Positions 37,574-46,209 of a stretch of 64,000 nt of DNA are shown in pieces. Origin of the DNA: Pseudopedobacter saltans DSM 12145 (GTDB taxonomy: Bacteria; Bacteroidota; Bacteroidia; Sphingobacteriales; Sphingobacteriaceae); NCBI RefSeq assembly GCF_000190735.1, contig NC_015177.1:2170001-2234000 (forward strand), written 5' to 3'. The notes beneath the pieces were generated by a model. It saw only the letters and a list, made by a program, of their open reading frames with translations, was not told the DNA's origin and searched no databases. Every line of letters starts with the position of its first letter. Position 1 is the first letter of the stretch. The position numbers and the translations under genes were made by a program.

Positions 37574-38638
37574 TTAAAACATCGGTTGATGTTGTTTTTT
37601 AAATTCAGCCAAAGATTGATTAGATAATGAAGCTGCTTTTGACATTGAAATCTGGTCTTCAATCAAAGCTCTAAATAATAATTGTTCAAAGCGATTACTC
37701 TCTTCAATCCCTTGATATTCTACAGGTTCGTCAACTTTCCAATTTTGTTGTCTAATTAAGAAGAAGAATTGTTTAGTATAATTTTCATTAATAATCCCAC
37801 AAACTTTTGCTCTCATTACAATTGCTTGCATTGAGATACCGTACTGTTTTTTAATATTACCCAATTCTAAAGTTGAAAGCTTAGTACGATGTTTTCCTAA
37901 TTCTGCTATAATGGTTTCTTCAGGAAGTAGCATTGCACCTGCAAACTGATGACATAAAGTTTCTTTTTGTTTATCAGTCACATCACCCAAATCTAAAAGT
38001 AAATGAGCCAACTCGTGAAGCAATGTAAAACGTATTCTATCTGGCTTATTGGCTTTTCTTTCATTGTAAGCTACAACCGGGATATAACCATTTACAAAAG
38101 TTTGTAAACCGTCAAAATCCTCATCGACATTCAGCTTTACTACTTTTATATTCTTATCTTCTAAAAGTTCAACGATGTTGAATATTGGACCATTACCTAA
38201 TGACCATTTTTCTCTCAAAAGATTTGCAGCTTGATTTACCCGCTCATAAGTAGTAACCTTTCCAAAGTCTTTTAAAGGATTATCAAAACTATGAGGAAGT
38301 CCAATGATTTCTTCTAATTCTAAATAGCGTGAAAGATACTCTTTGGTAGTTTCGTTAATAATAGCTTTGTCTTTTGGTGATACCTTACTTGAAATCCGAT
38401 ATTCAATATCACTGAACTCCACTTTAGTTGTTCTGAAAAAATAATCAGGGCTAATATTAAGAGCTTTGCTTAGCATATTAATTTTTTCTGCATCGGGAAT
38501 CACTTCACCTTTTTCGTAACGATGCAACGCCTGACGAGATAAAGTTCCGCCTAAAGCATCAGCCAAATCCTGCAATGAGAAACCATTCATAAGACGGGCT
38601 GACTTAAATCTTTCCGCAAATATTGCTTTTGTTTCCAT
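37574..38638 (-). CDS. XRE-family HTH plus ImmA/IrrE metallopeptidase, probable antitoxin/regulator
   Basis: 354 residues from the ATG at 38638. An XRE helix-turn-helix (about 8-62, FSLQDLADALGGTLSRQALHRYEKG) is fused to an ImmA/IrrE domain with zinc motif HELAH at 208-212. Such proteins bind DNA as repressors and are inactivated by, or carry out, proteolysis. First gene of a two-gene unit with the PIN protein. A consensus promoter lies just upstream (38660-38667). Confidence 0.9.
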   Translation of the reverse strand: METKAIFAERFKSARLMNGFSLQDLADALGGTLSRQALHRYEKGEVIPDAEKINMLSKALNISPDYFFRTTKVEFSDIEYRISSKVSPKDKAIINETTKEYLSRYLELEEIIGLPHSFDNPLKDFGKVTTYERVNQAANLLREKWSLGNGPIFNIVELLEDKNIKVVKLNVDEDFDGLQTFVNGYIPVVAYNERKANKPDRIRFTLLHELAHLLLDLGDVTDKQKETLCHQFAGAMLLPEETIIAELGKHRTKLSTLELGNIKKQYGISMQAIVMRAKVCGIINENYTKQFFFLIRQQNWKVDEPVEYQGIEESNRFEQLLFRALIEDQISMSKAASLSNQSLAEFKKQHQPMF

Positions 38639-38659
38639 TGTATAAAATATTTTGTACTG

Positions 38660-38667
38660 CAAAGGTA
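38660..38667 (-). promoter_or_regulatory. Promoter -7 box of the HTH-ImmA/PIN operon
   Basis: On the minus strand TACCTTTG matches TAnnTTTG exactly, with TTG about 20 bases upstream. It lies 22 bases before the ATG at 38638. Confidence 0.6.
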
Positions 38668-38820
38668 ACTATTATAGTTGACAAACACAACTTATTACCG
38701 ACATTTTGTAACACCAACTTGTAACTGTGACAAAAATTCATATTGCCGTAACACTATAAAACAAGACATTATGTCACGAATAGCATGAAAACTGACTGGT
38801 TTACATAATTGGTTGACAAG

Positions 38821-38851
38821 TTTGTTTTTTGGAATACATTTTGTAACTTTA
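38821..38851 (+). promoter_or_regulatory. Promoter of the cyclase operon
   Basis: TTTG (38821-38824), a 19-base spacer and TAACTTTA (38844-38851, one mismatch to TAnnTTTG) fit the Bacteroidetes primary promoter. It lies 48 bases before the first ATG of the five-gene operon at 38900. Confidence 0.6.
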
Positions 38852-38899
38852 CATTTAAGTGCAAATAGGTGCATTTATAACTTTTTAAATATTATAAAA

Positions 38900-39226
38900 A
38901 TGGGCAAGTACCAAATTAAAAGAACCAGTAATGGTCAATTTCGCTGGACATTGAAAGCGACAAATGGAGAAACACTTATAACAAGTGAAACTTATGTAAG
39001 TAAACAAGGTTGCCTTGATGGTGTGGCAAGTAGTAAGGTTTGTGTAGCCGACAAAAACTTTGATAAGAAAACATCCACTTCAGGACAGCCGTACTTTAAT
39101 CAGTTAGCGAACAACTATCAGGTTTTAGGAACAAGCGAAATGTATTCCTCTACTTCTGCAAGAGATAACGGTATTGATAGCGTAAAACGTAACGCTCCAA
39201 CTGCAACAATTGAAGACTTAACTTAA
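38900..39226 (+). CDS. YegP/DUF1508 family protein
   Basis: 108 residues from the ATG at 38900; longer versions lack family support. Two DUF1508 repeats: GQFRWTLKATNGETLITSE with QGCLDGVASSK, then GQPYFNQLANNYQVLGTSE with ARDNGIDSVKRNAP. YegP-like proteins are small dimer-like folds of unknown function. First gene of a co-directional run of five genes that includes a Pycsar-type cyclase; the next gene begins 17 bases later. Confidence 0.9.
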   Translation: MGKYQIKRTSNGQFRWTLKATNGETLITSETYVSKQGCLDGVASSKVCVADKNFDKKTSTSGQPYFNQLANNYQVLGTSEMYSSTSARDNGIDSVKRNAPTATIEDLT

Positions 39227-39243
39227 TTATTAAATAATAAAAA

Positions 39244-39465
39244 ATGAAAAAAAATCAACATGTAGTGCCTAACGGGGACAAATGGGCTGTAAAAGGAGCC
39301 GGAAACGAAAAAAATACACGCGTTGTAGATACGCAAAAAGAAGCTATCAACATAGCCCGTGAAATTGCTAAAAATCAGAAATCCGAATTAGTAATCCATA
39401 GACCTGACGGCAGAATACGTGATAAGGATAGTTTTGGAAATGATCCACGTAATATAAAAGGGTAA
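39244..39465 (+). CDS. DUF2188 family protein
   Basis: 73 residues. The DUF2188 pattern is clear: HVVPNGDKWAVKGAGNEK, then TQKEAINIAREIAKNQKSELVIHRPDGRI. Function unknown; the family is widespread as a short stand-alone protein. It lies 17 bases after the YegP-like gene and 9 bases before the membrane effector, inside the putative defence operon. Whether it takes part in the defence is open. Confidence 0.88.
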   Translation: MKKNQHVVPNGDKWAVKGAGNEKNTRVVDTQKEAINIAREIAKNQKSELVIHRPDGRIRDKDSFGNDPRNIKG

Positions 39466-39474
39466 TAACTGTAT

Positions 39475-39978
39475 ATGGATTACGTTAAAAAAATTGAAAC
39501 ATTAAAACATAGTATTGATCGATACGACCATTACTACGATAGTATTAATAATAAAGCTAACTTATTTTTGACCTTAAATACTTTTTTACTAGGCGGAATT
39601 ATAACAGGTTATTATAGTATTAAAACTACTATTGATGGTAGGTTTGATATTATGTTTTTTGTTTCTATTGCGCTAATAAGCTGTTTTGCTAGCATTTTCT
39701 ACACATTGTGGTCTATAATACCCTATTTGAACAAACAATCTGATAGTATCAACGGCTCTCAACTAAGTTTTGGGAATGTTGCCAATGTCTCGTTGACAAG
39801 CTTTAAGCAGATGTTTGACTCCGTGACCGAAGAAAAGCTGTATGAAGATTATTTAGAGCAAGCACACTTATTAGCTAAAGGATTGCAGATTAAATTCTGC
39901 AGATTAAGAACAGCAACCTACCTACTGGGTATTTGCTTTGGTTGTATTATAATTATTGGAATTAAAATTTTAACATAA
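39475..39978 (+). CDS. Pycsar-type membrane effector (PycTM/DUF5706-like)
   Basis: 167 residues. An N-terminal helix (RYDHYYDSINNKANLFLTLN, residues 16-35) leads into membrane segments at about 30-50 and 59-85; a cytosolic helical part (about 90-145) is followed by a third membrane segment (147-166). This matches the Pycsar effector PycTM, which is activated by cyclic UMP or CMP and damages the membrane of infected cells. The gene ends 5 bases before a class III cyclase gene, the canonical Pycsar order. Substrate nucleotide unknown. Confidence 0.82.
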   Translation: MDYVKKIETLKHSIDRYDHYYDSINNKANLFLTLNTFLLGGIITGYYSIKTTIDGRFDIMFFVSIALISCFASIFYTLWSIIPYLNKQSDSINGSQLSFGNVANVSLTSFKQMFDSVTEEKLYEDYLEQAHLLAKGLQIKFCRLRTATYLLGICFGCIIIIGIKILT

Positions 39979-39983
39979 CGCGT

Positions 39984-41009
39984 ATGAATCAAAAACTCTA
40001 CAAAAACTATGCTGATGATATCGCTCAATATTTGAGACAGGGTAAAAAAAACGATATCAACAAATCATTTAGTACAGGTCAACTAAATGAAGGTAAATCG
40101 TCTAATATTGAATTAAGATGGTTAGACAGAACCAAAAATGAAGCAGATTTCCTAAGCTTAAGTGCTTTAGACACAGTTACATCATATGATACAAAATATC
40201 ACGAAAAACTAGGTGCGCATCCAAGCTTTAACCATCTAAAAGGAACCAAAAAAGTAGAACATCACTATATTGTATCGATGTTTATTGATGTTCGAAATTC
40301 AACAGGACTATTTAAAAAATATACTCCTGAAGTTGTAGCTAATATTTGTAGAACGATACAATTAGCAGCTATTCATACTTGTTGGTACTTTGATGGGTAT
40401 ATTCATCGCTTACAAGGGGATGGATTAATGGTCTATTTTGGAGGAAAAGGAACAGCCAAGCAAAAGGCAATTGACAACGCATTATTAGCTGCCTCTTTCG
40501 TAAATTATTTCGTTAAAAATGATTTAAAGAATCTTTTTGATGAACAAGGCGTAAATCGTATTTATACGCGTATTGGAATCGATTTTGGTGATGATGAAGA
40601 CACTATATGGCATGACACAGGAGCTGGTGAGTGCAGTGAAGTCACTACTACGAGCTTACATACTAGCTTAGCCAGTAAGTTGCAATCGCAAGCTGAAAGC
40701 AATGGAATTGTAGTAGGTCATCACGTTTATCAATTAAAGTTGACACATGAGGATTATTTCAAGTATAAGAAATACAAAAAAGACGGTGTTGAAAAAGACT
40801 ATATCTATGAAATACCCGATGAGGGATTTAGATACAAACAATACGATTTTAATTGGGAACGTTATCTTAAAAATCATCCGTTAATAACTACTGACGAAGA
40901 AGGGAATTTAATTCTTAGCGGAAACCCAAAACATAATAGTACACATATTAACACTTTCATACCTCAACTTGAAAAGAATGTTGAACAATACAAGCCTTAC
41001 CTTAAATAG
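39984..41009 (+). CDS. Pycsar-type class III nucleotide cyclase
   Basis: 341 residues. The cyclase domain (about 92-260) has the metal-binding Asp102 in SMFIDVRNSTGLF and Asp146 in IHRLQGDGLMVYF. The segment that in adenylate cyclases holds the transition-state Asn and Arg reads HTSLASKLQ here, so Ser228 and Lys232 occupy those places. There is an N-terminal region (1-90) and a C-terminal tail (260-341). Next to a PycTM-like gene this is read as a pyrimidine cyclase that makes cUMP or cCMP upon phage infection. The end overlaps the next gene by 32 bases. Confidence 0.85.
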   Translation: MNQKLYKNYADDIAQYLRQGKKNDINKSFSTGQLNEGKSSNIELRWLDRTKNEADFLSLSALDTVTSYDTKYHEKLGAHPSFNHLKGTKKVEHHYIVSMFIDVRNSTGLFKKYTPEVVANICRTIQLAAIHTCWYFDGYIHRLQGDGLMVYFGGKGTAKQKAIDNALLAASFVNYFVKNDLKNLFDEQGVNRIYTRIGIDFGDDEDTIWHDTGAGECSEVTTTSLHTSLASKLQSQAESNGIVVGHHVYQLKLTHEDYFKYKKYKKDGVEKDYIYEIPDEGFRYKQYDFNWERYLKNHPLITTDEEGNLILSGNPKHNSTHINTFIPQLEKNVEQYKPYLK

Positions 41010-41658
41010 AGGTTTTAAAATAAGGAACTTTGAGGAAGATAAGATTGCCATTTTAAAGAGTAACCCTGGACTGCATTTTGTAATTCAAAATGATGGAACA
41101 TATATTTTTAGTGGCAATTATTATCTAAAGAACGATGAAGGGAAATTGATAAAGTCATTCAATGTCAAAATTACACCTCTAAAAAATTATCCTAATAGTG
41201 TACCCATAGTTTATTCGACTGGTGATGAAATAGAAAAAATAGATGATTATCATATAAGTAAAGAAGGAATTATCTGTTTCGATCATACTTACACTCTTAA
41301 CAAACTTGCATCAGGAGGACTAAGGTTATACGATTTCATCGAATTTTATTTTCCAAAATACTTTTCTTGGGTATTGCTTAAGCAATGTGAAAAGGCAGAG
41401 AACTTAAAAGAATGGGCGCATCAAGACAATGGTACAATTCAATATTTTCAGGAAATATTAAGAATTAGTGACATTGATAAAATCTGTGATTTTTTAGATT
41501 GTTATTTAAAAGTATCGAAACCATCCAGAAATGAAAAATGCTATTGCGGTTCAGGAATTAAACTAAAAAATTGTCACCTTGACGCTGTTAACATTCTTCG
41601 AGCAACTTCGAAAAAAGAACTTCAAAATGATTATCATAAAATTAAAAAGGTCAAATAG
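40978..41658 (+). CDS. E2-like ubiquitin-conjugating fold protein with C-terminal SEC-C zinc motif
   Basis: 226 residues from the ATG at 40978, which overlaps the cyclase gene by 32 bases. The core (about 15-135) shows the E2/UBC order: a FNVKITPLKNYPNSVPIV strand-turn with the Y-P-x-x-x-P motif near 71-76, then DYHISKEGIICFD, where Cys100 falls in the place of the E2 active cysteine (H-P-N-x-x-x-x-G-x-I-C-L in eukaryotic E2). The C-terminus carries a SEC-C motif (Cys188, Cys190, Cys199, His200). E2-like proteins accompany CBASS nucleotidyltransferases and conjugate them to targets. Such a partner in a Pycsar operon is unusual. Last gene of the operon. Confidence 0.72.
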   Translation: MLNNTSLTLNRGFKIRNFEEDKIAILKSNPGLHFVIQNDGTYIFSGNYYLKNDEGKLIKSFNVKITPLKNYPNSVPIVYSTGDEIEKIDDYHISKEGIICFDHTYTLNKLASGGLRLYDFIEFYFPKYFSWVLLKQCEKAENLKEWAHQDNGTIQYFQEILRISDIDKICDFLDCYLKVSKPSRNEKCYCGSGIKLKNCHLDAVNILRATSKKELQNDYHKIKKVK

Positions 41659-41679
41659 CTATACAACTATTTGACCTTT
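41646..41679 (+). terminator. Terminator of the cyclase operon
   Basis: A perfect 13-bp stem (AAAGGTCAAATAG, 41646-41658 with 41667-41679) that includes the stop codon, 8-base loop, then GTTTTTT. It also faces the end of the convergent hsdR gene. Confidence 0.9.
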
Positions 41680-41687
41680 GTTTTTTA

Positions 41688-44600
41688 TTATCGTTGGGTA
41701 TTGAAGTTTTGAAACGAATTTGCCATCATTTTATAGAGTGTATTGGCAAAGAATGAGCGGAACTCTGGGTTGTCGTTAAATTCTTTAAACACTTCAAAAT
41801 TAGAGTCGATGTGTTCCATTAGTTTTTGTTGTAAAATGGTATCGAACGTAATCTTGGCATTTTGTTCGTCTGAATAACTGTATGCATCAATAAACGCTTG
41901 GTCTTGCGCTACATCTTTTACGAGTTCGTCTGCTAATTTACGTACTTTGTCTTCGTTGGTAAATTCGGTACCAAAGCGTGTATTGAATTCTGACACAATC
42001 TCTGAAAGGTATTCTAACTCAGGTTCTAACACGCCTCCTTTTACTTCTGTTGGAATCGGTTTTAATTCGTCGCCTTGTTGTAGGTAGATACGATCTGTTT
42101 GTAATAAGCGGTATTTCACGCTATCCATATCTATGCTATCCAGAACACCTTTGGATAAATCTTCGCCTACAGGACGTTGAATTTTGTTTTGCAGGTGGTT
42201 TAAGTACACATACAAACTTTCTAGATATCCACTTTCAAAGGGTACAATTTGAGAAAGGAATACGTACAAACGCACAAACGACTTGCATTTCACTCTAAAA
42301 TCCTCTTGCTCCTCTTCAGACAACACCTCATTAAATTCCTTCACCGCTTTGTTTAATAAGCCATGAACGGTATCTAATGGTTTATTCTTAATAATCGCAG
42401 ATGTAAATGCATACACATCTTCTTGCTCATAGATTTGGTAGGTATCTAAGATCGATTGCAAGTCGAACAACTTATGATGATCTGTTTTATCTGCTAAAAT
42501 GGTTGTTTCGTAGAATGGCTTAAATGAATTTTCGATTTCCTCTACGGTGTTGGCAAAGTCTAATACAAACGTATCGTCTTTACCCGCTGTGGTTCTGTTG
42601 AGACGTGATAATGTTTGCACCGCATTAACACCGCCCAACTTTTTATCGACATACATGGTATGCAATAAAGGTTGGTCGAAGCCCGTTTGGAACTTGCTTG
42701 CCACGATTAAGAAACGGTATTCGGGTTTCTTGAACTCGTCTGCGATTAAGCCACTGGAAAAATGATTTAATGATGCTTCTGTTTCGCCATCTATATCGCC
42801 AGAAAATGCCACAATAGATTTGAACGGCAAATTATTTTCCGCCAAATACTTATCGAATGCGTGTTTATAAAGAACAGCATTTTTCCGGCTAGAAGTTACC
42901 ACCATTGCTTTAGCCAAACCATTGATTTTACGTTGATGGATGACATTTTCTATGAAATGATTGATGATAATTTTCGTTTTTTTATCAATGGAAGCTGGGT
43001 GGCTTTCTACGTATTGTTTTAATTTTTTCTGCGCTCTTTGTTTATCGAATTTAGGATCATCTTCTGCTTTCTTGTACAAGCTGTAGAAACTGTTATAGGT
43101 GGTATAGCTTTTTAGTACATCTTCGATAAAACGCTCTTCGATGGCTTGTTTCATCGAATACAAATGAAACGCTTCGTATTTGGTTTGGTCGCCTACTTCA
43201 TAAGGTTTACCAAATAATTGTAAAGTTTTATTTTTAGGTGTAGCCGTAAAAGCAAAATAGCTGGCATTATCCAAGAGCTTACGCGATTTGGCAATCATTT
43301 GCAATAAAGCATCGTTGCTTTCGGCATTGTCATCTTCTACTGTTTGTTCGTCTTCGTCTGTTTCTTCCGTTAACTCTTTGTATAAAGCCTCGTTTAGCTT
43401 ACGCAAAGTATTACCGCTGGTACTGCTGTGGGCTTCGTCTATGATGATGGCAAAATTATTGGTTGCCAACTCGCCCATTTCTGCTGCGATAACAGGGAAT
43501 TTTTGAATGGTAGAAATGATTATTTTCTTCCCATCTTTCAAGGCTTCCTTTAACTGACGAGAACCATCGGTAATAGGCTCTACCAAACCTTTTGTTTTCT
43601 CGAATTGTAAAACGTTTTTTTGGATTTGGCTGTCTAATACTTTTCTATCGGTAACGATAATAATGCTATCAAACACATTTTTATTATCGGTATTGTATAA
43701 TGAAGCCAACTGATGTGCTAACCAGGAAATAGAATTGGATTTGCCCGATCCTGCCGAATGTTGGATTAGGTATTTTTGCCCCGTACCGTTTTGTTTAGCA
43801 TCGGCTAATAATTCTCGAACAGCGTCGAGCTGATGGAAACGTGGGAAAATTAATTTTTGTGATTTCGTCTTCTCAAACGTACCGTCTTTGTTAATTTTTT
43901 CGCCCTCTTCTTCAAACAACTGCACATAGTTTTGGATAATCTCTGTTAAGGTATCTTTTCGCAAGATGTCTTTCCAAAGATAATCTACCTTAATGCCTCC
44001 GTTCTCTGGATTGCCCGCACCGTTGTTGTTGCCTTTGTTGAAAGGTAAGAAATACGAACTTTCGCCTTTGAGATGCGTGGTCATATACACCAATTCGGTA
44101 TCTACCGCAAAATGCACCAACATACGCCCTAGTTTGAACAATGGCTCTTTGGGATCACGATCTTGTTTGTACTGCTTTATGGCATCCTTAACGGTTTGGT
44201 GGGTAAACTCATTTTTAAGTTCGAAGGAGATGATTGGTAAACCGTTGATGAACACCACCATATCCAAGGTATTGTTGTTTAACTTAGAATATGGTACCTG
44301 ACGCATTACCGAGAAAATATTCTGTTGGTATAAAGCCACCAATTCTTGATTCAGCGTTTGGTTGGGTTTGTCGTAAAACAAACGAAACTTAATGTTATTG
44401 ACCACCAATTCTTTACGCAATAGGTTGATGATACCGCCCACAGCCATACCCCGAGCAAAGCGAATTTGCGACAAAGTACGGTTGATTTCCTTTAGCATGG
44501 TACGTTTATAGTCGCCTCCTGTAGATTTTTCTAAGGCGGCCACTGCTTTGGGCTGTGTAGCTTCTAAGAACTGAAACAACAATTCTTGATCGACCAAATA

Positions 44601-44714
44601 CTCTTTATCAAAATTGGTACGGTGGCGTAAGGTGTAGCCGTTGCCGTGTGTGGTATCGGTTAAGTAATTGGTAAAATGTATTTCAAATCCTATTTCTTTG
44701 GTATTGGTGCTCAT
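41688..44714 (-). CDS. hsdR: Type I restriction endonuclease subunit R
   Basis: 1008 residues. An N-terminal nuclease domain (about 20-260) has the PD-(D/E)xK-like LDMVVFINGLPIISFELKN (E-x-K). A superfamily 2 helicase core follows with Walker A IQHSAGSGKSNS near 320, DEAH in AIIIDEAHSSTS near 420 and the C-terminal helicase motif FQTGFDQPLLHTMYVDKKL near 705. Translocates and cuts DNA not methylated by the HsdM/HsdS partner. Last gene of the operon with hsdM, DUF3800, a hypothetical gene and hsdS. Confidence 0.96.
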   Translation of the reverse strand: MSTNTKEIGFEIHFTNYLTDTTHGNGYTLRHRTNFDKEYLVDQELLFQFLEATQPKAVAALEKSTGGDYKRTMLKEINRTLSQIRFARGMAVGGIINLLRKELVVNNIKFRLFYDKPNQTLNQELVALYQQNIFSVMRQVPYSKLNNNTLDMVVFINGLPIISFELKNEFTHQTVKDAIKQYKQDRDPKEPLFKLGRMLVHFAVDTELVYMTTHLKGESSYFLPFNKGNNNGAGNPENGGIKVDYLWKDILRKDTLTEIIQNYVQLFEEEGEKINKDGTFEKTKSQKLIFPRFHQLDAVRELLADAKQNGTGQKYLIQHSAGSGKSNSISWLAHQLASLYNTDNKNVFDSIIIVTDRKVLDSQIQKNVLQFEKTKGLVEPITDGSRQLKEALKDGKKIIISTIQKFPVIAAEMGELATNNFAIIIDEAHSSTSGNTLRKLNEALYKELTEETDEDEQTVEDDNAESNDALLQMIAKSRKLLDNASYFAFTATPKNKTLQLFGKPYEVGDQTKYEAFHLYSMKQAIEERFIEDVLKSYTTYNSFYSLYKKAEDDPKFDKQRAQKKLKQYVESHPASIDKKTKIIINHFIENVIHQRKINGLAKAMVVTSSRKNAVLYKHAFDKYLAENNLPFKSIVAFSGDIDGETEASLNHFSSGLIADEFKKPEYRFLIVASKFQTGFDQPLLHTMYVDKKLGGVNAVQTLSRLNRTTAGKDDTFVLDFANTVEEIENSFKPFYETTILADKTDHHKLFDLQSILDTYQIYEQEDVYAFTSAIIKNKPLDTVHGLLNKAVKEFNEVLSEEEQEDFRVKCKSFVRLYVFLSQIVPFESGYLESLYVYLNHLQNKIQRPVGEDLSKGVLDSIDMDSVKYRLLQTDRIYLQQGDELKPIPTEVKGGVLEPELEYLSEIVSEFNTRFGTEFTNEDKVRKLADELVKDVAQDQAFIDAYSYSDEQNAKITFDTILQQKLMEHIDSNFEVFKEFNDNPEFRSFFANTLYKMMANSFQNFNTQR

Positions 44715-44761
44715 ACTCTAGTTATTCGTTTGGGTGCATTGGTTATTGGTTTATCTATAGG

Positions 44762-46036
44762 TTACGCTATGGACAATTGACCCGTAACGGCATTGCTGAT
44801 TAAAGCCTCTTTGTACTCGGCTACTAAGCGTAATTCTTCTTCGGTTTTAAAAATGGTTTCGTCTATGGTTTTGGTTTCAGATTTAATTTTTGCGATGATG
44901 TCCTTTTGGATATTAATATCTTTTGGATATGAAATTAAAACATTCGATATATCGGCAATACTTAATCCTACACGAGTTACACCAGTTGCATTAACTTCAA
45001 ATTGACTATTTACTTCTTTAGATTCAATTTTTCTAAATAAAAATTCATCCAATATAATTTCTTGATTTGCTCTAATCATTGCTAAATGGTAGGCACATAC
45101 AAGATTGTCAATATTTTCTGATACAAAAGCTGGAATTCCGATGTCGTTAGCTGATTCACTATCTTTAGTTATAATAATATCACCTTTAAACACTTTGAAT
45201 TTTTCAATTTCTTCTAATGTTGCAGTAGCTAGCATAAATTCAATATTATTTGTGATGTAGTCATTCTTATAAACATCAACATAATTGCAAAGCTTTACTT
45301 TAACTTCTCCTTTATGCGTTAATTTATCGACATTACTAAATTTAATATCTGAAATATGTTTTAGTTTATGCGTCACCCAATTAATACTATCCTCATCTTC
45401 TGACTTATTTACATGAGAGTTTATCACACTCTGTCTTTGTTCTTTAAGTAGGTTGATGAGTTGTTTTTTATCTGCGATGAATTGGTTGATTTGCTCGCAC
45501 TTTTTGTCGAGGAAATTATTAATTTTCCTTACTGTTTCTATTTCGTTAGGAATAGCAACTTTTAAAACAGAATATTTATTTCCATTGAAGTTAAATATTG
45601 TACTCTCTATTGCTTCAGTACTTAGTTGATATTTGAAATATTTTGAGAATGAAAAATAATAAAGCCATTTTGAAATATCTATATTCTTAGGCTTAAACTT
45701 TACAAGAAAACCTGCATAAGTATATTCTTCTTCATTTTTATGGAAGTAACAACGACCTATTGTTCCACTTCTTGAGAATAAAACATCGCCTTTATTCAAA
45801 AAGTAACCTTCTGGAACATTCTTTTTTGCAATAAAAATTCCTCCTTCACCAATATTCCCATTTTCATCAATATCTGTTGTACGTAAAAATCTAACACCAG
45901 ATTCTTCATATTTAGAATTGGGTATATTAACTCCATACGTATTCTTTTCAGTACATAAGTTTTTTAATCTTTGCATTCTCCAATTTTCAGGCAAATCAAA
46001 ACTTACAGTATTATATTTAATTGTGTTATTGTTCAT
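44762..46036 (-). CDS. hsdS: Type I restriction-modification specificity subunit S
   Basis: 424 residues with two target-recognition domains: the first about 15-165 (ENWRMQRLKNLC, NKGDVLFSRSGTIGRCYF), the central conserved helix about 170-210 (INNFLDKKCEQINQFIADKKQLINLLKEQRQ in part), the second about 215-375 and the distal helix ending AVTGQLSIA. Determines the DNA sequence recognised. The TRDs are the fast-changing parts, so the target cannot be predicted. 173 bases separate it from the upstream gene, so it may also have its own promoter. Confidence 0.94.
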   Translation of the reverse strand: MNNNTIKYNTVSFDLPENWRMQRLKNLCTEKNTYGVNIPNSKYEESGVRFLRTTDIDENGNIGEGGIFIAKKNVPEGYFLNKGDVLFSRSGTIGRCYFHKNEEEYTYAGFLVKFKPKNIDISKWLYYFSFSKYFKYQLSTEAIESTIFNFNGNKYSVLKVAIPNEIETVRKINNFLDKKCEQINQFIADKKQLINLLKEQRQSVINSHVNKSEDEDSINWVTHKLKHISDIKFSNVDKLTHKGEVKVKLCNYVDVYKNDYITNNIEFMLATATLEEIEKFKVFKGDIIITKDSESANDIGIPAFVSENIDNLVCAYHLAMIRANQEIILDEFLFRKIESKEVNSQFEVNATGVTRVGLSIADISNVLISYPKDINIQKDIIAKIKSETKTIDETIFKTEEELRLVAEYKEALISNAVTGQLSIA

Positions 46037-46179
46037 TATATGTTCTCGCTTTTGGGCGTTATGGTCTGCTTTGTTTGCAGGGTATTTTTATAAATTTTGT
46101 TAAAAAGTATTACAAATCGAAATACAATTTGTATATTTGCAGAGTTCTTTACCTAGAGTCTGGAACCTACAAAGGTCTT

Positions 46180-46206
46180 AAACGTTGAACCCGCAAATCA
46201 ACGTTT
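46180..46206 (+). terminator. Hairpin with T run in the gap before hsdS
   Basis: A 9-bp stem (AAACGTTGA, 46180-46188 with 46198-46206) followed on the plus strand by TTTTAT. The T run points to the plus strand, where no gene ends. A TATATTTG box lies at 46132-46139, 41 bases upstream, so a short plus-strand RNA is conceivable. It could equally serve the minus-strand gene that ends at 46210. Confidence 0.4.
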
Positions 46207-46209
46207 TTT

